Below, piece by piece: positions 58,923 through 64,000 of a DNA stretch of 64,000 bases. Source of the stretch: Frischella perrara (GTDB lineage Bacteria > Pseudomonadota > Gammaproteobacteria > Enterobacterales > Orbaceae). The stretch spans positions 1,985,192-2,049,191 of the forward strand of contig NZ_CP009056.1 of NCBI RefSeq assembly GCF_000807275.1, written 5' to 3'. The translations under genes were made by a program, and so were the position numbers. Under the pieces are notes generated by a model. It was not told the origin of the DNA, did no database searches, and worked only from the letters and a program-made list of their open reading frames with translations. Every line of letters starts with the position of its first letter. Position 1 is the first letter of the stretch.

Positions 58923-61544
58923 ATGCAAAATTATAAGATTTTAGCTAAGCCAAATTTAACTAATGTAATACGTGGCAAAATCATGTCGTTTTCCTTACAA
59001 AGGATCAATCCTAACGCACCTGCACTTGAACACATTCGAGCATCATGGATTTGTTATAACCATATTTCATACAGAAATCATGACAAATATCTGGCGAAAC
59101 CGGTTAACGGCCCCCGAAATTCACTTGAATGGAACGAAGCCAAATGGAGTATTGAAGGTCAACACAAAATTGTTTGTGAAATAAAATATGCGAACAATAC
59201 AGAATATGTTGAACATATTCAAAATGTAATTAATGCTAAGCAAACAGTTGCCTATTCGTCAAATACTTTTGAGGAATCAGAAAATCCATTCATATTTTAT
59301 AAAAATTTATCCGAACAGATTGAATGGACGCGAAGAGAAGAAAAACATCAACAACTCTCAGATGAAGATGAAAAAGCTTATCAAAATCGGATGGAATTAC
59401 TTGAAAAATTTAAAGAAAAACTTAAATTTTTACTTGATAAAATACCAAATGATTGTCGTGATAATTTTATTTCTGTAAGCGTTAAACATATTGCGAGCTT
59501 TTATGGTGATGCTGAATCTATATCATTAAGAGTCGGTTGTTTTTGTTATGATAAAGAAGCATATTTGATTGATTGGACTAATCCATTAGAACGCATAGCT
59601 TGTGGCGTATATGTTGGTAAGGGTGATAATGAGGAAGACGCAATCAGAGATGCGATAAACAGTTGGGATAATGAGAATCGATATCCTGAAGGAATTATGA
59701 AAGGAAGAATACAGTATGAAAACAATAAAAGACCAATAGAGGACAATGAAAAAGATAAAGTAGAAGTAGAAGAAACCATAAAGATAGAAGGTGAAGCTCA
59801 TTTACCACCAATAATTGTTACTCCCACCCGTCTTATCAAAATAGAATTTGAAACCGATGGAAAGAGTGATTTGGATACCCTTTCTGATTTTCTCAATACA
59901 TTAGCAATTGCGGCGATAATTGTTGCTGGTATCGTAACATTAGTTGCTCCAGTGCCCGGTTCAAGAGTTGTGTCTGGACTAATATGGACTTCTATGGCTG
60001 CTTCGACTACTTCCGCGGTAATCAATATAGCTGATCGTCATAGTGAAGGCTTTGGTAATTGGAGAGATGATTCACTAGATACTTTAACCATTATTGCCAA
60101 TGCATTTTCCGCTGGCACGTTATCTGCAGGAACAAAATGGGCTAGTAAAGCACTAACCTTAACCAATATTAGTCAAAAACAGGTGGTAAAAATCACACTT
60201 ATAGGTCAAATAAGTGCGGATTCATTACAAGGTATCTTGATGACCGAAGAATTAGCATTAGCGATTTATTCAGTAATGAATAACAAAGAGATACCAGCAG
60301 ATATCAAATTATCCAAGATATCGGCACTTCTTTCACGTGGTGTCATTGATGGTGTGTTAATTACTGTTAATATTCACGGTAACAAAAAAAATCTTACAGC
60401 ATTAAAAAATGAAACATCTTCTTCTCAAATTATGATGAGTTTGGAAGAAGTTGATCAATATATATCTGGCAAAAAAGCTTTCAATAAAGTCGATATTGAA
60501 GACTCATTATCAAATAAACCAAATACAAAAACGCCACCAGAAACCAATAAAATGGAGGCGAACAATATAATAGAAACTAACAATAAAATGATAACGAATC
60601 TGGTTAATGATATTGAGAATTTAAAACCAAAAATAAAAGATGAAAAATTAACTCAAATAGTTACAGCACAAGTGGATGATAACGGGGTAAAGAAAACATT
60701 TTCTGCCATTTATTTACCGAAATGGCACAAAGAAAGTGTAGAGCAACGTTCCATAATAAATGGAGGTGAATTTTTTGAAAAGTTACTTCAATCTAATTTA
60801 ATCGAAGGTAAAAAATTATCTTCATTAACGTCTAGTGAACCTTCAAATACCACCAATTTAGATGCAGGTAAAAGAAAAGCCAATACAAATGAACCTGAAA
60901 GCAAAACTACGGTTTATACTAATCATGCGACTAAGAAAAAGGGGCTGCAAGAATTAGAAGATGAGTTGAATACACTAAAAAATAGTAAGATGAATCCTAG
61001 TGAAATTAAAAAACGTGTAGCCTTAGCTCAAACTCGTTGCGAAGTAGAAGGAATAGTTTCACAAGCTAATTTTTATAATCTCCAAATACCAAATTATAAA
61101 ATTTTAAAAAAACCAGAAGTTGGGGTTATTGAAGCAATTGATAATACTTATTATAGATTTATTGATGTTGAAAAATATATGAATTTATTGAAAGAATCTT
61201 ATAGGAAGTCCCATGGTCTCTATTCCAGTGTACCTTTCGGTTTCACTGATATGCATCCAACTACCGAACGGTTAATCAGAGAGTTTCTTGCTAATCATCA
61301 ACAGTTTCGTATAATTGATGGGTTACCGGGAATGCATGCCGAAGTTTTATCCACTAATAACGTATTTCAGCAATTAGAGGCTAAAGGGAAAAATGTTGAA
61401 GCTTATCTGGATAAAATTGAAGTCAATACTATTCGTTTAACCGAATACGAACAAGGAAAAGCCTTTCCTGCCTGTCGACACTGTAGCGGTATTCTCTCTA
61501 AATCAAAAGGAATTAGTATTCCTACTGGCCGCGTTGATGATTAA
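58923..61544 (+). CDS. Large T6SS effector with C-terminal deaminase-like toxin domain
   Basis: The 873-residue protein follows vgrG by 12 bp with AAGGAA upstream. The N-terminal part (about 1-310) is mixed and without a family I know. A hydrophobic Ala/Gly-rich segment spans about 326-372 and continues as helices to about 480. A linker (about 520-720) is polar. The C-terminal domain has His805-Ala-Glu807 (GMHAEVLSTN) and Cys851-x-x-Cys854 (FPACRHCSG), the zinc-binding HAE/CxxC pattern of the cytidine-deaminase superfamily, as in YwqJ-like toxin deaminases. It is probably delivered by VgrG to deaminate nucleotides or nucleic acid in target cells; the substrate cannot be read from the sequence. 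Confidence 0.75.
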   Translation: MQNYKILAKPNLTNVIRGKIMSFSLQRINPNAPALEHIRASWICYNHISYRNHDKYLAKPVNGPRNSLEWNEAKWSIEGQHKIVCEIKYANNTEYVEHIQNVINAKQTVAYSSNTFEESENPFIFYKNLSEQIEWTRREEKHQQLSDEDEKAYQNRMELLEKFKEKLKFLLDKIPNDCRDNFISVSVKHIASFYGDAESISLRVGCFCYDKEAYLIDWTNPLERIACGVYVGKGDNEEDAIRDAINSWDNENRYPEGIMKGRIQYENNKRPIEDNEKDKVEVEETIKIEGEAHLPPIIVTPTRLIKIEFETDGKSDLDTLSDFLNTLAIAAIIVAGIVTLVAPVPGSRVVSGLIWTSMAASTTSAVINIADRHSEGFGNWRDDSLDTLTIIANAFSAGTLSAGTKWASKALTLTNISQKQVVKITLIGQISADSLQGILMTEELALAIYSVMNNKEIPADIKLSKISALLSRGVIDGVLITVNIHGNKKNLTALKNETSSSQIMMSLEEVDQYISGKKAFNKVDIEDSLSNKPNTKTPPETNKMEANNIIETNNKMITNLVNDIENLKPKIKDEKLTQIVTAQVDDNGVKKTFSAIYLPKWHKESVEQRSIINGGEFFEKLLQSNLIEGKKLSSLTSSEPSNTTNLDAGKRKANTNEPESKTTVYTNHATKKKGLQELEDELNTLKNSKMNPSEIKKRVALAQTRCEVEGIVSQANFYNLQIPNYKILKKPEVGVIEAIDNTYYRFIDVEKYMNLLKESYRKSHGLYSSVPFGFTDMHPTTERLIREFLANHQQFRIIDGLPGMHAEVLSTNNVFQQLEAKGKNVEAYLDKIEVNTIRLTEYEQGKAFPACRHCSGILSKSKGISIPTGRVDD

Positions 61545-61564
61545 AAGATTAAGGAGTTAATAAT

Positions 61565-61750
61565 ATGATAGTCAGAATAGAACTCAATCAATTAGAAAAT
61601 CGTAGTAATTATTACTTTTATAATGACATTTTATTTACTGGCGAGGCGTACGATCATCGCGATAATCAGCTCTATCAAGTCTATGAAATAACCGACGGCG
61701 AGATTACTGGCAGTCGAGATTATGGCTTTTTTGAAACTAACGGTATGGTA
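61565..61750 (+). repeat. Conserved 5' block of the tandem immunity genes
   Basis: These roughly 186 bp recur almost unchanged at 62596-62781 and 63634-63819, starting exactly at each ATG. Only scattered single-base differences are seen. Beyond this block copy 1 diverges from copies 2 and 3. Confidence 0.9.
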
Positions 61751-62590
61751 AAAGTGGATTCTGAACTTGTCCATAGTGGAGATTTTGACTATGTGATGAA
61801 TGATATTCCTTATACTTATCTTGGTAAGCCATTTACTGGTTTATTTTATGATTATTTTGCAGGATTTGTATCTGGTGAAGCACTTTGTATTAATGGTTGG
61901 ATTGTAAAATATATCAGTTTTTATCCTGACGGTACGGGTAGATTAAGAATATACGAAGAAAAACATATTGATATTACTGAAACCACGGGTGATAGAGAAT
62001 GGTCTTTGCAATGGGAAAATAATTCATTTAAAAGAATTGAATCACGTTATTTAGATTATCAAGACACACATCATACAGGTGAATTAGAATTGTTTTTTAA
62101 TGATCAAAATCAAATTCAACAAGTGATTATAAAAGGTGATTATGCTTATGTATCATGCTTAGTTCCTCGCGATGATTTGGAGATTGATTTTAAAACCTTT
62201 AATGATTTACTAGCAAAGCAGAATATTTTTGCCGACAATCTATCTATCTGGTCTATCGAAGATGCACTCTTTAATCAATGGTTAGATCAAGGACTCTTAA
62301 ATCAAGTTAAGCAATTAGAGTTATATAAAACAAAAATTGAACTTTCAACTATTGCTAGATTGATTAAATTACCTTCTTTAGAAAGACTAAACTATCAAGA
62401 ATCTTCGTTATACCAAACGGATTTAGTCCATGCTGAAAAACAAAAACAACAATATCGAGCACAAGCACTTGCTTTATTTGCTTTACAACAAAATAGCAAT
62501 ATAAAAATAACGTTTACTGATGGTAGAGTTGACTACTTTCAAGCTTTTTTACCCGATGAGTTAAAACAGCAGCTTCCTAAACAAGAATAA
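61565..62590 (+). CDS. Immunity-like protein, tandem copy 1
   Basis: The 341-residue protein has MORN/YwqK-like beta-hairpin units at its N-terminus (YFYNDILFTGEAYDHRDNQLYQVYE; YLGKPFTGLFYDYFAGFVSGEALCINGW; FYPDGTGRLRIYEE) and a helical, Leu-rich C-terminal part (ALFNQWLDQGLLNQVKQLELYKTK). It follows the deaminase effector by 20 bp with AAGGAG upstream. YwqK-type MORN proteins act as antitoxins to YwqJ deaminases in other bacteria, so immunity is a reasonable inference. No signal peptide is present, as expected for a toxin acting in the cytosol. Confidence 0.7.
   Translation: MIVRIELNQLENRSNYYFYNDILFTGEAYDHRDNQLYQVYEITDGEITGSRDYGFFETNGMVKVDSELVHSGDFDYVMNDIPYTYLGKPFTGLFYDYFAGFVSGEALCINGWIVKYISFYPDGTGRLRIYEEKHIDITETTGDREWSLQWENNSFKRIESRYLDYQDTHHTGELELFFNDQNQIQQVIIKGDYAYVSCLVPRDDLEIDFKTFNDLLAKQNIFADNLSIWSIEDALFNQWLDQGLLNQVKQLELYKTKIELSTIARLIKLPSLERLNYQESSLYQTDLVHAEKQKQQYRAQALALFALQQNSNIKITFTDGRVDYFQAFLPDELKQQLPKQE
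62210..62326 (+). repeat. Internal conserved block shared by immunity copies 1 and 2
   Basis: This 117-bp stretch matches 63244-63360 with a single difference that I can see. It encodes LAKQNIFADNLSIWSIEDAL and the following residues. The flanking sequences, including the C-termini, differ between the copies, so the genes are mosaics. Confidence 0.88.
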
Positions 62591-62595
62591 CAATC

Positions 62596-63627
62596 ATGAT
62601 AGTCAGAATGGAACTCAATCAATTAGAAAATCGTAGTAATTATTACTTTTATAATGACATTTTATTTACTGGCGAGGCGTACGATCATCGCGATAATCAG
62701 CTCTATCAAGTCTATGAAATAACCGACGGCGAGATTACTGGCAGTCGAGATTATGGTTTTTTTGAAACTAACGGTATGATTAAAGTCGATTACGATTTGT
62801 TACAAAGTGGTGAGAATTTTGATTATGAGATGAATCAATTACCTTATTATTTCCAAGGTCAACCATTTACTGGTGTTATGTATGAATACAGATTTGGTTT
62901 TGTTTTGTCTGAAGCAATATTTATTAATAGTTGGTTAATTGAACATATCAGTTTTTATCCTGATGGAACCGGCAGAATAAGACTTTATGAAAAAAATGAT
63001 ATTGACCCCACCGAAACTACAGGCGATAGAACTTGGTATTTGGAGTCGGAAAATAATTCATTTAAAAGAATTGAATCACGTTATTTAGATTATCAAGACA
63101 CTAACCATACGGGTTACTTAAAGTTACTCTTCAATGATAAAGAACAGATTAACCGTGTCATTATTGAAGATGATTTTGCTTATGTATCCCTCTTAGTCCC
63201 TCGCGATGATTTAGAACTTGGTTTTAAAACCTTTGATGATTTACTAGCAAAACAGAATATTTTTGCCGACAATCTATCTATCTGGTCTATCGAAGATGCA
63301 CTCTTTAATCAATGGTTAGATCAAGGACTCTTAAATCAAGTTAAGCAATTAGAGTTATATCACACTCAAGTAAAACCATTAACTTTAACAAAAATACAGA
63401 AGTTACAATCTTTGCAAGAATTAAAGATATCAGAATCAAAAATTTATGAAGATGATGACCCTTTATCAATTAAACTACAAAAACAACGCTTCACTGAATT
63501 AGCATCAGCACTTTATTCATTAAAAGAGAGTTGTTCTATTCATGTTATTTTAGTTGATGATGATGAAAATATTTTAGAAAAATATTTACCAAATGACTTA
63601 AAGCATCAGCTTACTAAAGAAGAATAA
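62596..63627 (+). CDS. Immunity-like protein, tandem copy 2
   Basis: The 343-residue paralogue of copy 1 has an almost identical first 62 residues, a diverged second MORN-like segment (YYFQGQPFTGVMYEYRFGFVLSEAIF), a shared LSIWSIEDALFNQWLDQG block and a different C-terminus (KLQSLQELKISESK...). It starts 6 bp after copy 1 and has only a weak ribosome site, so it depends on read-through from upstream. It may protect against a related deaminase with a different C-terminal surface. Confidence 0.7.
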   Translation: MIVRMELNQLENRSNYYFYNDILFTGEAYDHRDNQLYQVYEITDGEITGSRDYGFFETNGMIKVDYDLLQSGENFDYEMNQLPYYFQGQPFTGVMYEYRFGFVLSEAIFINSWLIEHISFYPDGTGRIRLYEKNDIDPTETTGDRTWYLESENNSFKRIESRYLDYQDTNHTGYLKLLFNDKEQINRVIIEDDFAYVSLLVPRDDLELGFKTFDDLLAKQNIFADNLSIWSIEDALFNQWLDQGLLNQVKQLELYHTQVKPLTLTKIQKLQSLQELKISESKIYEDDDPLSIKLQKQRFTELASALYSLKESCSIHVILVDDDENILEKYLPNDLKHQLTKEE

Positions 63628-63633
63628 AAAATC

Positions 63634-64000
63634 ATGATAGTCAGAATAGAACTCAATCAACTAGAAAATCGTAGTAATTATTACTTTTATAATGACATTT
63701 TATTTACTGGCGAGGCGTACGATCATCGCGATAATCAGCTCTATCAAGTCTATGAAATAACCGACGGCGAGATTACTGGCAGTCGAGATTATGGTTTTTT
63801 TGAAACTAACGGTATGATTAAAGTCGATTACGATTTGTTACAAAGTGGTGAGAATTTTGATTATGAGATGAATCAATTACCTTATTATTTCCAAGGTCAA
63901 CCATTTACTGGTGTTATGTATGAATACAGATTTGGTTTTGTTTTGTCTGAAGCAATATTTATTAATAGTTGGTTAATTGAACATATCAGTTTTTATCCTG
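63634..64000 (+). CDS. Immunity-like protein, tandem copy 3 (5' part only)
   Basis: The frame starts at ATG 63634, 7 bp after copy 2, and runs off the window. All 367 bases seen are nearly identical to the start of copy 2 (62596-62962), so it is a recent duplication, with two small changes in the first codons that match or resemble copy 1. The C-terminal half is unknown. Confidence 0.7.
   Translation, partial: MIVRIELNQLENRSNYYFYNDILFTGEAYDHRDNQLYQVYEITDGEITGSRDYGFFETNGMIKVDYDLLQSGENFDYEMNQLPYYFQGQPFTGVMYEYRFGFVLSEAIFINSWLIEHISFYP

Noticed and set aside
61565..64000. Tandem repetition as an Rhs-like or CRISPR-like array
   Set aside because: The units are full genes of about 1 kb with good frames. 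There are no short repeats with spacers and no YD repeats.

Overview
The window is AT-rich DNA of a gammaproteobacterium. The housekeeping genes (alaA, ptrA, prfC, dusA, bamE, pheA, mutY, yggX, mltC, ygbA, trmA, mrcA, rsmD, yhhL) are recognisable orthologues of enteric genes. The low GC, A/T-ending codons and gene content fit the Orbaceae (Gilliamella and relatives, insect-gut symbionts). That placement is an inference from style and gene content, not from a search.

Region 1 (1-16427) is the core operon of a type VI secretion system (T6SS), all on the + strand with short gaps or overlaps: tssE (3' end), tssF, tssG, FHA protein tagH, lipoprotein tssJ, tssK, tssL, the ClpV ATPase tssH, vasI/tagO-like, tssA, tssM and a vasL-like gene. 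The sheath genes tssB/tssC and hcp are absent and presumably lie upstream. Region 2 (16471-24870) is an accessory block: a lipoprotein on the opposite strand, an orphan second tssF, an unknown small basic protein, a candidate papain-like enzyme (20239) followed by an exported protein with an internal duplication (21149), and a two-pass membrane protein.

Region 3 (24887-48143) is mostly chromosomal core: TPM/LemA pair, UPF0210 plus ACT protein, alaA, ptrA, dusA-prfC, bamE, pheA-mutY-yggX-mltC-ygbA-trmA, a CusRS-like two-component pair, mrcA and rsmD-yhhL. Several clear hairpin terminators lie between units. A possible small RNA lies on the minus strand at 42018-42126.

Region 4 (48111-55490) is a VgrG/PAAR cargo island: vgrG, a DUF4123 adaptor, a carrier-like protein with hydrophobic segments, a PD-(D/E)XK-type nuclease, a probable immunity protein carrying a 9-G tract, an unknown protein and a PAAR tip protein. 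A 75-bp direct repeat brackets the island. The repeat contains the 3' end of yhhL and a tRNA-type promoter, and the distal copy drives tRNA-Gly(GCC). This suggests the island was inserted between yhhL and the tRNA.

Region 5 (56124-64000) is a second cargo unit: a VgrG interrupted by an in-frame amber codon, a large effector ending in a HAE...CxxC cytidine-deaminase-like domain, and at least three tandem, mosaic immunity-like paralogues; the third runs off the window. The structural genes of region 1 would build the secretion machine. VgrG and PAAR would form its spike, and the variable genes of regions 2, 4 and 5 would be its toxins and self-protection proteins.
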